Source: Camelus bactrianus (taxonomy: Eukaryota > Chordata > Mammalia > Artiodactyla > Camelidae). From it: a stretch of DNA of 64,000 nucleotides. Below the pieces are notes generated by a model. That model saw only the letters and a program-made list of their open reading frames with translations. It was not told the DNA's origin and did no database searches. The first letter of the stretch is position 1. Every line of letters starts with the position of its first letter. A program made the position numbers and the translations under genes. Shown piece by piece: positions 1 through 12,148 of the stretch. Where the stretch lies: assembly GCF_048773025.1 (NCBI RefSeq), contig NC_133544.1, forward strand, positions 64,035,501-64,099,500. Direction: 5' to 3'.

Positions 1-240
1 CTGGGAGGACTCTGCTCCACATTCTCTCCTCGGCTCACACCTGTGCAGAAAGAAGTCAGAGAAAGGAGAAGGTTTGCCAGGTTACCAGAATTTACTTTTC
101 CTTCTCTACAGTAACCAGAGGAAACCAGAATAAGGCCATTCTAAAGAATGTCCCCTAATATCCTGTTTCCCATAAGCCCTTGACTCACAGTCCAGCTGCA
201 GCCACAAGAACATGATTAAAGCTCTGATGGGTGTCTTCAT
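1..240 (-). CDS. TRAV13: TRAV13-family V gene, 3' part cut off by window edge
   Basis: TCR alpha variable segment, truncated by the window, not by mutation. The leader exon is 189-240 and reads [17 protein letters not shown] before a GTGAGT donor. The intron ends at a CAG acceptor and the V exon starts at 40, continuing as [13 protein letters not shown] to the edge. The sequence is nearly identical to the same parts of the TRAV13 copies at 22 and 40 kb, and its SRGENVEQ start matches the 40-kb copy. Human TRAV13 leaders share the FLWLQLD core. Only about 13 codons of the V exon are visible, so functionality cannot be judged. Confidence 0.88.
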
Positions 241-450
241 TGTTCTTCCCATTTGGGATCAATTGCAAACTGCAAACTCCAGCCAGGAAAGCTACTTCTA
301 TTACCAAGTGATCCCTTCTTTTCTCTAACAACCAGAGGTTTCTCACATTGTCTACCCAGCCAATAAGAAAAAGGCTCTGCTTCTGCCCTAAGCCTATTCA
401 TTCAGAATTCACTGAAATGAACCCTGCACATGTTCTGCATCAGCCGGGGT

Positions 451-467
451 GCACCGCCATCTGGTGG
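451..467 (-). promoter_or_regulatory. CTCF-like motif upstream of TRAV13
   Basis: Minus-strand CCACCAGATGGCGGTGC fits the CTCF core (CCACNAGRKGGC). It begins 211 bp upstream of the leader ATG, the same distance as in the other two TRAV13 copies. Occupancy is inferred from the motif only. Confidence 0.5.
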
Positions 468-1699
468 TCACAACTCTAACTACAGAACTTTCTGGTTAAA
501 TGTTTTCTTGCCCTGTGCCTGTAAGGGACTAGATGCATAAAAGCAGCAATAGATCAAACAAATTACCTCTTAGATTGGAGAGCAAATGCACATTAATAGT
601 GCAGAGATCAGGATTTATATCTGCACACTACTGAGTCGTTGTTCCTAAGCTGAACAGAGGTAGATGCTGTTGTTGGTTACTCAACAATGGACCTGGGATA
701 CACGTTTGAAATCAGAAACACACCATAATTCATTCTCTAAAAAAAGGAGACTATAAAGCTTCCCTTTTAAGCCAGTACACCATCCTCATTTATCTGTAGT
801 GAAGGAAAACTCTCTCTAAAGAGAATATGTAAACCAAAGATCACAGAAGGAAAGAGAAGATCATTTGATATTTCAAATGTCTGTTATATCAGCCTCTGCT
901 CTTCTAAGCTGGTCTTGCCCAAGAACTTGCTATTGCAAAGGAATTGACAGTACCGGCAGTCAAAATGTGGAATCTTCTCTCCGTTAAGATAACTATGACA
1001 AAAATAAAAGGATCAAACCTCAATAGTAAAGGAGAAGAGGGAGAATTTCCATGAATTATTAATATTTCAACCACAGAAAACAGTTTGATCTTATAGATTG
1101 GGTTGATTCACAATGAGAAATCTCACATGCTTTACGAAATCTATTTGGATGCTATGTCTTATGTTGTGAAGGACTGAAGGACTGGGTAGAAATTCTGTGA
1201 AAACATCAGGTTGTAGATTCAGAAATGGCAAGCACATGTACGCTTATTCTTGAGGTGATTTCATTCTCTCATATCAAAATGTATTTCCTAAAATGCAACC
1301 ACTGACTCATATCCTTAGTGGAATTTGTTCTATAACATATGGCAATGTCCAGTCTGCCGCATCTTCCTGCTTCCTTGGCTATTGCAGGCTCAGATTCCAT
1401 ACTCTGTCATTTTTCTTTCAAAGTCCACTATAATATTCTTCTCCTAAGACATTAATAAAGTCCTCCAGTTGTGTGAGTTTCCAGAATTATCTTCCTCTGC
1501 AGAAAACAAAAAAACAAATACACAAATAAACAAAAGAAAACCTTCCCCATTCACTTGTATTTCTAGGAATGTTCTCATTACTTCTGTGAGAATAAGTCTA
1601 GGAAAGCCTAAATATTGCCTGTGTCTGCTAAGGAAATAGCCTGCACGTGTTCCTGTCTGGTGTCCTGCTGCCCCATGGATCTCCTCCGCCCACACACAT

Positions 1700-2890
1700 G
1701 GTACATCCACTTATGGGACTTCACTTATAACACACAAATACAAAGAAAACATTTTTAAGACTTTCCAGATAGCAATACCATAGCGTTAAACCAAGGGAAG
1801 GGTTCTTTTTGAGAGTGAGGCTTTAGCAACTTCATAGCTCCTGTGCCCAGAAAGCTGGTCCTGCTCCCAGCTTCCTGGAGTCCACTCTTCAGTCTTCATC
1901 TTAATTATCAGGGTCCTGTCCTTCCTATCACCGTCCTTTAACACAAATGCAGGGCTGGTTGGAATTCAGTCTGCACTGTACTTGTTCCTCATGCCAGTTT
2001 AAACTCCAGGTTTGGTGGTCAGAAGTCTGTCCCTGGCTACAGTAGATAAGGGTTTCTTTTAAGGTAGTCCTGGAAGCTTTCTGCTCTTTTCCCCAAACCG
2101 TGAATGATGTTTTAGAGTCATGGGAAATAGATTTGTTCAAAACTTCAAGGTGAGCAATGGGTTTTAAAGGAACAGAATACAAATCCATGAGCTCTTCCCT
2201 ACAAGAGCTATTTAGATATGACAAAATTGATATTTTTGTCAGTGATGTATGTAAACACATTGAACAAATGGATCAATTAAAATCATTTGAATTTTGTGAT
2301 TCTGAAGAGTCTCCTATATCAGGAAGCTCAGAGTATAAGCTCTCATGTCACCCCAGCTTCACTAATTTAGTAATAATGTGAGCTTGGGGAAGCCACTTAC
2401 GCTCTGCAATCCTCACGTTATTCATGCATCAAAGGAGAGAAGGTACTTACTTACAGGGTCTTCTCAGGACTGAGATTGATCATGTATGTAACAAGCCTGA
2501 TGGTCAAAAATTATTTTATTGTGTTTGTTTTTCCTGGGCATGAAAAAGCTGAATATAAACTTTAAAAAACATTATACATGCTCTCTTCCCTTTTCCTTGA
2601 AGGAGAGCCACGTGCAGTTAAAAGAAAATCTGAGTCAGATCTTTGTATTTGTTGACCACCATATATTTTTTCAAGCCTTTTCCATCAGAACAACTTATGT
2701 GTAATTTATATTTTACACGCCTAGAGCACTGGATTGTTTTAACAGGACATAGAATATTGGCATCTTTGTCAGTTGCGACAACAGCTCCATATTAGAGCTT
2801 TATACCCGCAAAGGGACTTCCCGGAAGAAAAAGGGCAGGAACAAAAACAAAAAAGCAAGGGAAATGAGAGACCTAAAGGATCTAATTTTA
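1700..2890. other. Stretch without an identified gene; short MIR inside
   Basis: I see no V exon, leader or RSS here. A 110-codon minus-strand open frame (1928-2260) has no recognisable domain. A MIR-like piece occupies about 2365-2490. The rest is AT-rich sequence with no counterpart that I could find in the other TRAV13-TRAV22 interval. Confidence 0.4.
2365..2490 (+). repeat. MIR SINE fragment
   Basis: The order 'gcttggggaagccacttac', 'tcctcacgtta' and 'gagattgatcatgta' follows the core and 3' half of the ancient tRNA-derived MIR element. It is diverged and partial. Confidence 0.55.
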
Positions 2891-2997
2891 GGAAGGAAAA
2901 AGTGCTGGATTATGAATCCGAAGGCCCCAAAGGGGTGCAGAAGCTACTGAGGGGGCACATGCCCACCCACGGAGGGGCGGTGCTGCAGCCCAGCTGC

Positions 2998-3036
2998 AGT
3001 TTGGGCACAGGCTGCAGACCTCCTGGGAGCACTGTG
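2998..3036 (-). other. 23-RSS of TRAV22 pseudogene
   Basis: Heptamer CACAGTG (3030-3036), 23-bp spacer, nonamer GCCCAAACT (2998-3006) read on the minus strand. The nonamer differs at one base from the functional 47-kb copy. Confidence 0.85.
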
Positions 3037-3555
3037 CCTCTGCTGCGCAGAGGTAGGTGGCTGAGTCTTCCAGTTGGGAGGCTGTGATGTGAAGGGAACT
3101 ATACCGTTCCTTTGAATTCAGTGTGGAGTTCAGCCTTCCGTTCTGCTTCATCTCCGAAGCTATATAAAACAGACTGATGAGGCCGCCCCCAGGATTCTGT
3201 CGGAACCACTACACACCGTTCACCGCAGCAGAAAAATTGCACCTCAGAGTAGAGCTGGTCCCCTCCTGGAGGCTCAGAGCTGAAGGACTCTGCTCCACAT
3301 TCACCCCTCTAACCCCTGCTTGGAAAGAGAAAAACAAACATATACAATGTCACTGAGGAGTCATTGATGCAGTTTCCAGATCCGGAAAACATCCCAGGAA
3401 ACACCCATGAAGATGTAGCTCTGAGTCAGCTCTCCTTCCCCGCTTCCCACTGTCAGCTGTGCAACACTCTCCAGTCCCTGCCACTGGGATGACCCCGACT
3501 CACAGCTAATCTGGAGCCACAGAAGCCCCAGCAGGGATCCCCGGTGTCTCTTCAT
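3037..3555 (-). pseudogene. TRAV22: TRAV22-family V gene with one in-frame stop
   Basis: Leader exon 3504-3555 reads MKRHRGSLLGLLWLQIS, close to human TRAV22 (MKR..GALLGLL), with a GTGAGT donor. V exon 3037-3315 follows a CAG acceptor. FR1 NVEQSPSALSLQEG, Cys23 (RCNFS), WFRQNPGGGL, KQNGRL and a TYLCAAE end are intact. A TAG at 3209-3211 sits directly before Trp41, where the 47-kb paralogue has CAG (Gln), so a single C-to-T change accounts for it. Splice sites and RSS look usable, so the segment could still rearrange but would not encode a chain. The family call rests on FR1, FR2 and the leader; FR3 is less specific. Confidence 0.88.
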
Positions 3556-3699
3556 GGCTCCTTGCCCAGCTGCTGTGTGCCTTTGCCCCTGCTCTGGAGG
3601 GTGTAGAGTTTTGGGTCCCTAGAAATTTTCTTACAGTGTGTTCCACCAGAATCACTGAGAACCAATCTCATCTGAGCTCTGACATTTGCTTAACAGGAA

Positions 3700-4737
3700 A
3701 CCCCACCCACAGCAACTCAGTGAGAATGCACAATAACCTCTCCAAACTGTAGCTGCAGACAGTGCACAGAGTTAGGAGCAATATTTCCAATGTGTGAAGT
3801 TGTAAGTGTTTTTTCTTAAAACAATACATGCAAGAGAAGTGTGTAAGACAGCATGTGAGGAAGAGTAGATGACATTTCAAGAAGAATCATGTCTTGAAGG
3901 GTTATGTAGAACCTTGAGGAGCCATAGGGAAGAGTGACCCCATTTCTCAAATTGCATAGTTTGGCAGAGATTTTGATAATTCAATTATATGAAAATTCTG
4001 ATCAAAGAAAACTATCTGATACATGCACTGTTAATTGCAGAAGTCAATACAATTTCTTGAAGTTAGGAGAGTTCTAGAAACCAAAAAATACAGTCACTGT
4101 TTGCACAGAAATGATTCCAAAAGGAATTTAGTTGGTGAAAAATAGGATATGTGTATGATGTCCACTCTGACTTACTTCCCAGCCCTCCTCTCCTACTGTT
4201 CAGTTCTTGGCACCCTGCTGACTCACACAGCTCATTCTGATCTGGTTAGAATTTTTCTGGCCACATTTTTCTGGTCAAATTCAATATTGTCTTCCTCCTT
4301 TCCTTCTATTTTTTTCTTCCTTATTTTTTCTTCTTTGTATTCTTGTTCTTTCTAGTCTCAGGGAAATATATGAAAAGGTAGGCTGTCTGGGGTATTGGAA
4401 TAATTTCTGGGTCAGTGTTTGGGGGATTTAGTTATAAAAATTTAAAAAGTGAAAACAGGGAGTGGAGAGGTTTTCTGTTGTGCTTCCGTGCTCACAATGC
4501 TCTGTAATATCCGTGTTCCTCTACCTCTGCTCAGAGGAACATCCTCACAGTGATTTATGGAGGTATGGGCTCCAGATTTCTGACGTTTGTGTGGAATGGC
4601 AGAGCTGAAACCCGAGATGAACTTTACACAGACGCTGTTCCCCTCACCCCACCTTTGCTATCTGTAACTTGCCTGCTCCCTGGCTCTCTGGTCTCCTCTC
4701 TTAACTGTTCAACCTTCTGGGACCATCAGGAAAAGTC
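3700..4737. other. 5' flank of TRAV22 pseudogene, paralogous to 48.0-49.5 kb
   Basis: No further gene was seen. The stretch aligns with the flank of the functional TRAV22, including a roughly 290-bp block (about 4440-4737) that is very similar to about 49220-49520. It ends at the L1 insertion site. Confidence 0.6.
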
Positions 4738-6237
4738 TTCATTTCTTTTTTTTTTTTAACATTTTTTATTGATTTATAATCATTTTACAATGTTGTGTCA
4801 AATTCCAGTGTTCAGCACAATTTTTCAGTCATTCATGGACATATACACACTCATTGTCACATTTTTTTCTCTGTGAGTTATCATAACATTTTGTGTATAT
4901 TTCCCTGTGCTATACAGTATAATCTTTTTTTAACATTTTTTATTGATTTATAATCATTTTACAATGTTGTATCAAATTCCAGTGTTCAGCACAATTTTTC
5001 AGTCATACATGGACATATACACACTCAATGTCACATTTTTTTCTCTGTTAGTTACCATAACGTTTTGTGTATATTTCCCTGTGCTATACAGTGTAATCTT
5101 GTTTATCTATTCTACAATTTTGAAATCCCAGTCTATCCCTTCCCACCCTCCACCCCCCTGGTAACCACAAGTCTGTATTCTCTGTCTATGAGTCTATTTC
5201 TGTCCTGTATTTATGCTTTGTTTTTGTTTGTTTGTTTGTTTGTTTTTGTTTTTGTTTTTTAGATTCCACATATGAGCGATCTCATACGGTATTTTTCTTT
5301 CTTTTTCTGGCTTACTTCACTTAGAATGACACTCCCCAGGAGCATCCATGTTGCTGCAAGTGGCATTATGTTGGTTTTTATGGCTGAGTAGTATTCCATT
5401 GTATAAATATACCACCTCTTCTTTATCCAGTCACCTGTTGATGGACATTTAGGCTGTTTCCATGTTTTGGCTATTGTAAATAGTGCTGCTATGAACATTG
5501 GGGTGCAGGTGTCATCCTGAAGTAGGGTTCCTTCTGGATACAAGCCCAGGAGTGGGATTCCTGGGTCATATGGTAAGTCTATTCCTAGTCTTTTGAGGAA
5601 TCTCCACACTGTTTTCCATAGTGGCTGCACCAAACTGCATTCCCACCAGCAGTGTAGGAGGGTTCCCCTTTCTCCACAGCCTCTCCAGCATTTGTCATTT
5701 GTGGATTTTTGAATGACGGCCATTCTGACTGGTGTGAGGTGATACCTCATTGTAGTTTTGATTTGCATTTCTCTGATAATTAGTGATAGCAGCATGTAAA
5801 ACAATGAAGCTAGAACACTCCCTTACACCATATACAAAAATCAACTCAAAATGGATCAAAGCCTTAAATATAAGATGAGATACAATAAACCTCCTAGAGG
5901 AAAACATAGGCAAAACATTATCTGACATACATTTCAAAAATTTTCTCCTAGAAGAAATAAAAGCAAGAATAAACAAATGGGACCTAATGAAACTTACAAG
6001 CTTCTGCACAGCAAAGGAAACCAGAAGTAAAACAAGAAGACAACCTACGGAATGGGAGAAAATTTTTGCAAATGAAACCGACAAAGGCTTGATCTCCAGA
6101 ATATATAAGCAGCTCATATGACTCAATAAGAAAAAAAATAAACAACCCAATCCAAAAATGGGCAGAAGACCTAAACAAGCAATTCTCCAAGGAAGACATA
6201 CAAATGATCAAAAGCACATGAAAAATGTTCATTTCTT
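4738..6237 (-). mobile_element. L1 with 5' inversion and 10-bp target-site duplication
   Basis: A 5'-truncated L1. The 3' end and part of ORF2 run on the minus strand (4748 to about 5795). The adjoining upstream ORF2 segment is flipped to plus (about 5800-6227), the arrangement expected from twin priming. TTCATTTCTT flanks both ends (4738-4747 and 6228-6237). The paralogue at 49.5 kb has an uninterrupted site, so the insertion post-dates the duplication. The 3' end is itself repeated in tandem: about 174 bp at 4758-4931 recurs at 4932-5100. Confidence 0.88.
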
Positions 6238-6247
6238 GTAAAGCCTA

Positions 6248-6263
6248 CAGTGCCCCCTGGTGG
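6248..6263 (-). promoter_or_regulatory. CTCF-like motif, distal to TRAV22 pseudogene
   Basis: CAGTGCCCCCTGGTGG on the plus strand, so CCACCAGGGGGC on the V-gene strand, close to the CTCF consensus. It lies 2.69 kb upstream of the leader, or about 1.2 kb after subtracting the private L1. The 49.5-kb copy has the same spacing once its own L1 is removed. Confidence 0.55.
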
Positions 6264-6620
6264 ATGGAAACCATCAACAAAGTCCCCTTCAGACCAATTT
6301 ACTCAGCAGTCACTTGTCCCCAGCCCCGATCACTCCATGCTTCCTGATGAAGGAAATGAAGATGGTCAGAAAACTAAGTAACTGCCTAGATTGAATGAAT
6401 ATTAAAAATAAACCAAATCCTATTTTTAAAATGTTGTTTCATGGAAGTTAATACCCTAGAATAATTCGATAAATCTCATTTTGTGCTATTTATTTTACTT
6501 CAGTTCAAAATAAATCAATAATATTTATTGAAATTGTGGTGTAAATAAGGTAATTTACCAGGTCTCAAGAATAGATCAAAGAGGATAACATGCTAGTTTT
6601 TAGTCTACTGGGGAAGACAA

Positions 6621-6721
<101 letters not shown>

Positions 6722-6959
6722 AACTATAATAGAGTCAAAGCATAGGATCCTAAACAGAATGAAAAGTAAATGCTTTATGATCCCAAAGGAGAGAGAAATA
6801 CTTACACATGGGATCGTTGAATAAAATCTTATGAACAAGGTAGTTTTTTTCTCCTTCCTTCTTTTTTGAAGAGAAGAACAGAAAAGAGTATGCATGAACT
6901 CTTAGGATGGCTTTTTATTACTTTTAATTAACTTTAAGAATAGGAAGAATTCATGAATA

Positions 6960-8495
6960 TATGAATGATTAAAAGTAATAAAACATTGTAGAGATTAAAC
7001 TCCCCTCTGACTACCACTGGCTATTCTGATCCTTTCATCACTTATTTCCCTAGTTCTCTCCTCATCATGATCAATTTGAAGTCGATGCTTCCAGGTGGTT
7101 TTCTATAGATTTGAATAAACAAAAAAAATGTAGCATTTTATTTTTATTTCATTATGATACAAATATACATTTTGGGCAAACCTTTCTGTAACTTGTTTTG
7201 TAAATTCAATAATAAATCTTGTAGGTCTTTTTATACCATATGCCCTTCTGATCCAGTATGTCCCACATATGGTTATACTACCATTTATACATCCATTCTT
7301 CTGTTGATAAACAGCTAAGCTGTTGGGGTTTTTAATCTATGAAATGCAACACTACAATAACCCATTTTGAGCCTTCCTCTTTATTCACAAGTGCACATGT
7401 TTCTCTAGGAGCAGAGACTAGGAAGAAATAAAGGAATGAGCAATGAAGTTAGTGGGGGAAAATCACTCCAAACAGAAGGACAATCAGGGACAAAGGGTCT
7501 GAGGAAGAATGGAGTGAATTCACATTCTGAGGACTTTGTTGAATGATTTTCTTTCTTATTATTTTTCTTAACATGCTGTGGAACTCTGGTTTATCAACTC
7601 ATTTGGTAAATTCTCTCAGACATTATTGTCTGCATTCATAGCTGGCATGTAGTGTGCATTAATCAGCCACTGTGGTAATTTTAAATATAATCAAGCAAAA
7701 AGAGAAAAAGTACACCCAAGGAAGAGTTGTATATGCAAGAGGGAAAAATTAAAATTAGGCATAGAAAAAGTACACATATGTGTACATAATTTCAAGACAT
7801 TTGTCATAAGAACAGGAACTTTATATTTTCTAAATCAATAGAGAAACAATAGAAAATTTTATCAACACAACAGAAGACAGACCAGAAAAGTAAAGAAAAC
7901 ACAAGCATGTGGAGCAAAACCAAATATTAGAAATTAGTACAAGTATATCAGTAATCAAAACATATATCAGTAGGGACTATGTGATTGAGTCAGAATAAAA
8001 CATCCTGCTACATACAGCTTAAGAGACTAACCTAAGAGAAAACAACCAAGAAAGCTGAGCATCTTCCCAGGAAAGATGGGATGTTCCTGATGCCCCTGAG
8101 TGCAAAGACTAAAGCCCCCTCTCTCACCTATGAAACCCACCACACCCCCAAAAATGTCAAATCTCCTGAAGGGACAATCTAAGTCCAGGAGAACACCAAG
8201 AAGTGAACTAAGCTAATGCCTATAAAGGTGAGATCTAAAAAATAAGAATGAAAAAAAGGGAGAGGTTAAAAATTAATGTTCAGACAAGAGAAAACAGAAA
8301 AAAAAAAAAAGGAAAACTGATAGAGATGAAACAGCTAGAATAAAGTAAGATTTACAGAAAATGATAAAACTAAAACTAAGGAAATTTCACACTTTGCTGT
8401 AGCAGAGGATAAAGAAGCCAAGGGTTAATAACAGCATTTACATTTTTATCAGTGGTCCCTCAAATCTCCATTCTTTTACAATTTAGAATATTTTA
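6960..8495. repeat. Old L1-like fragments, absent from the 50-kb paralogue
   Basis: About 7050-7410 resembles minus-strand sequence of an old L1 or HAL1 3' region ('catccattcttctgttgataaac'), and about 7650-8060 resembles plus-strand L1 ORF2. Both are strongly diverged. The paralogous interval near 50.15 kb joins directly across this 1.5 kb. Whether it was gained here or lost there cannot be told from the window. Confidence 0.4.
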
Positions 8496-8879
8496 TGAAC
8501 TGCTTATGAATGCACATTTCTAATTCCTCTAAAAACATTAAAATAATGTGGGAAGCCCTCACCATCTAAATTGTATATAAACATTCTGTGCACAAGAAAT
8601 TAGTGAAAAGTTATATCAAAGAAGGATCAACTGTCTTATTAATGAACTTCACATTTATTTACTAAGAGTGTCAATTTTAATATTCTATTAAATGAAATAT
8701 ATTAGAAAAAACAATCTGGAGTCAGACCCATACACATAAAACATCCTAAACATTTTAACAATCTATCTTTTATATCCATTGTTTCCTAAATAAAACTCTA
8801 CTTTTGTATTCAATAGTCCCCTAGGAATTGTGTATGGAGGTCTAATTATGCTAACAAAAGATCCCCAATAAACAACCTA

Positions 8880-11105
8880 ATTTACCCTCGTCAGGAACTA
8901 GGCAAAGAACAAAGTAAATTCAAAAAGAAGGAAATAACAAAGATTAGAGCAGAAAACAGCAAAACAATGGAGAAAATCAACAAAATCTGTTGAAAAGAAA
9001 ACACAGAAGGAAAGCCTTGGTATTGATTTTAGCAGTGATCACGGACATGACACCAAAATCACAGGGAACGAAAGCAAAAACTAACAAGTGAGACTATATC
9101 AAGCTACAAAGTTTCTGCACAGCAAAGGAAATGATCAACAGCCTGAAAGCAACCTATGGAATGTAAGACAATGTTTGCAAACCACATATATGATAAGGGG
9201 TTAACATCCAAAATATATAAGGACTTCCTACAAAGTAGTAGTAGTAAAAAAAAAACAAAACAAAACTAATAAACTGATTTTAAAAATGGGCTAAAGATTA
9301 GAATAAACATTTCTCCAAAGAAGACATACAAATGGCCAACAAGTATGTGGGAAAATGCTCAGTGTCACTAATGAGGGACATGCAAATCAAAGCCACAACG
9401 AGACATCACCTCACGGTCATGAAATCATATGAAAATGGAGCATTGCATTAAATATTTTAATTCTTAAAATGTTGGTACTGGCCGTAACAAAGATGGCAGA
9501 AAAAAGCACATACTTTAAATATGTGTAATTTCTACTTCTTTTTAATGATTATTCTCAATGTATCACCAGTACATTTACAATACATTTTAGTATCATCCAT
9601 GTTTTATACCTCAAAAGATTTTTGGTGGCTATTACCAAAAACACAAAAGACAAAAAGTGTTGTCAAGCATGTGGAGAGATCAAAACCTTTGCACATTGTT
9701 AGTGGGAATGCTAAATACTATAGCTGCTGTGGAAAACAGTATACAGGTTCTTCAAATCATTTAAAATAGAACTACCATGTGTTCTAGTAATCTCACTCCT
9801 GGATATTTATCCAAAGAATTGAAATCAGGATCTCAAAGAGATCATTAACACTCTTATACTTACTATAGCACTGTTCACAATAGCCAAGATGTGGAAACAA
9901 CTTAAATATCCAACAACATGGCTCAAGAAAATGAGGTATTTAAAATAGTTAAATTCACAGAATCAAAGAGTAGAATGGAGGTTTCCATGGGTTGTGGGGA
10001 GTGGGTAATAAAGGGTTACTAATTAACAGGCACTGACTCATTTAAGCAAGACGAAAGCTCTAGAGATCTGCTATGCAACACTGTACCTATAGCCAACAAT
10101 ATTGTATTGTACACTTAAAATGTTGTTAGGAGGGTGTATCTCATGTCAAGTGTTCTTTACACAATACAGCAAAACTGTATTTTTAAAAATGAGGTATCTC
10201 TGCACCCCCAGTAGAATGGCCAAAATCCAAAACACTAACAACAGCAAATGCTGGTGTCAAAAGTGCAGAATTAGCCCAAGTAAAACCAGTGAATCACCAA
10301 AGCGATAGTTAATAAAAGGTTATTGCACACACACCGAAAAGTTCTTGAACCGGGACACTCAAACCAAAACATGGAATGTGGCTCCGGGGTATATTGTTAT
10401 AAAGCAGCTTCTATAAACAGGATACAGTGACAGCTTATTCTTCAAAGTGGTTCTAATATTAGAATTTTCTTAAATGATACAGAATTGATCAGTGCTTACC
10501 TCATATCAAGCTTGGGAAATACTTCAAGTTTTGCTTATGATGTCTGCTCAGGGGATTTTCGAGGCTGCTCTGTTTGTTTTTTATTTTAACACTGGCAAGG
10601 ATGTGAAGCAACAGAAAATCTCATTTGTGGCTGATGGGAATGCAAAATGGTACATGTGTAGCACTCTCTTACCCAACTAAATACACTCTTACCATAAGAT
10701 CTAGAGGTTATAATCCTTGGTCTTTACATAACTAACTAAGTTGAAAACTTATGTCTACACAAAAGCATGCACACAAATATTTATAGCAACTTTATTCATA
10801 TTTGCTAAAACTTGGAAGCAGCTAAAGGATAAACAGTGACACATCCAAACAATGGAATATTATTTGGTACTAAAAAGAAATGAGCTATCAAGCCATGAAA
10901 AGACATGGAAGAACCCTAAATGTATATTTTTAAGTGAACAAAACAATTCTGAAAAGACTGTATGCTGTATGATTCCAACTATATAACATTCCGGAGAAAG
11001 ACAAACTATTAAGACAGTAAAAAGATCAATGATTGCAAAGGGTTACAGGGAGAAAGAGAAAAATTTTAAACATTTTTAAGAAGAGAAAGGCTAACTGACA
11101 GTAGA
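8880..11105 (+). mobile_element. Patchwork of old L1 fragments
   Basis: Plus-strand L1 ORF2 and 3' sequence: 'ccaaagaagacatacaaatggccaac' near 9320, 'ctcctggatatttatccaaag' near 9800, and an L1 tail 10592-11100. An LTR-like element (10255-10591) splits it. The whole patchwork, with that insert, recurs at about 24.68-26.88 kb, so it pre-dates the tandem duplication. It forms the left end of duplicon copy 1. Confidence 0.75.
10255..10591 (+). mobile_element. Fossil solo LTR-like insert within L1
   Basis: The insert begins TG and ends CA, and interrupts L1 sequence between two copies of CTGG, a 4-bp target duplication that fits a gammaretrovirus-like LTR. The family was not recognised. A longer copy sits at the same L1 position at 25917-26344, so the insertion pre-dates the tandem duplication. 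No internal viral sequence was seen. Confidence 0.4.
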
Positions 11106-12140
11106 AATCAAAAAACTTAGTCATACATAAGGTCTGAGAGAATTTTTTATGTGCTGTTTGTTCTCAATTCATCGAAGACAGCTTCCACTTTTTGCTGGGT
11201 TTAGAAAGTGATCATTGCTTGTTAGAAAGAGTTGTGAGAACACAGGTGCTCTTAAATTATAAATGATCTCACTCGGTCCTCCTATTTCAGCGCCCTCCTT
11301 CAGTGCCCGTAACACACGCACATGCACCCCTGAGGGCAACATCACCTTTCTCAATTATTCAAAAATAATTGGTGCTTGTTTCCTTCAAACTTTCACAAGT
11401 GTCAGCACACACTGCGACGCTTCTCACACTAGGCTTAGGTTCCATCTTCATCTAGTCTGTAAGGCAAGTTGTCATTCTTCCTCAAACTTCGCACCCACTG
11501 ACATTTGGTTGACATCACTGTCTGCCGTTGTCTCCTTTTCTGTTCTCTTTGTGTTTGCAGGTTATGAACTTTCCGATTTCTTTACTACCTTTCTAATAGA
11601 GTTTCAGAGGGATAAAGAGATAAATGTGAATACAAATCCCTTTCCTCTCTTTGGTTAAATATGAGATTCTTTTCCTCCTCTTTTCTTCTCTCCACTTCTC
11701 TATTAGGAACCACAGTTTTTGGAGGCTATACTCACTGAGCACCACCCCTCTCGGACCCTGTCAGGGAGACGTTATGCAGATGACACCTTCTCTGGCACAA
11801 CCTGGCTCTGTATAAGAATTATGAGACACAGCAGGACACCAGGGTGACATGGAACAACGTGTGGGAGCAGGACTTCGCAAGGATGTGCAAAGGACTGCTT
11901 CACTGTTTATGTGGTTCTATCTTGAAATTAAGTTGGCCCTGGATAAGGGACTATTGGTGTCAGACTGTTTAGAATTTCACTTATGAAGAGTTGGGCAAGG
12001 GGGAGGGTTACTTCCTCTTCTTACGCTCTAGCCAGTGGTGTGATCTTTGTGTCAACCAGAGACGGAGGGACAAACCACCACAGACTGTGCTGGGACCAGA
12101 GAAGATCAAACAGAGACACCCAGCACCCAGGCCCCGGCTG
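11105..12140. other. TRAV9 3' flank, paralogous to 26.9-29.4 kb
   Basis: No gene was seen. The stretch aligns with 26.93-27.24 kb and 27.90-29.40 kb. It lacks the roughly 0.6-kb insert carrying the SMAD9-like exon found in the second copy. Open frames here show no known domain. Confidence 0.55.
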
Positions 12141-12148
12141 CTGCTCAG

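Larger units (their letters stand above)
1..1700. repeat. TRAV13 5' flank, one of three paralogous copies
   Basis: This flank aligns with 22.4-24.5 kb and 40.9-42.7 kb, including the intron, leader, CTCF-like motif and about 1.3 kb beyond. No other gene was seen in it. From about 1.63 kb the alignment with the other copies breaks down. Confidence 0.75.

Noticed and set aside
5259-6150. Long minus-strand open frames
   Set aside because: They fall within the inverted L1; one spans the inversion point and is chimeric.
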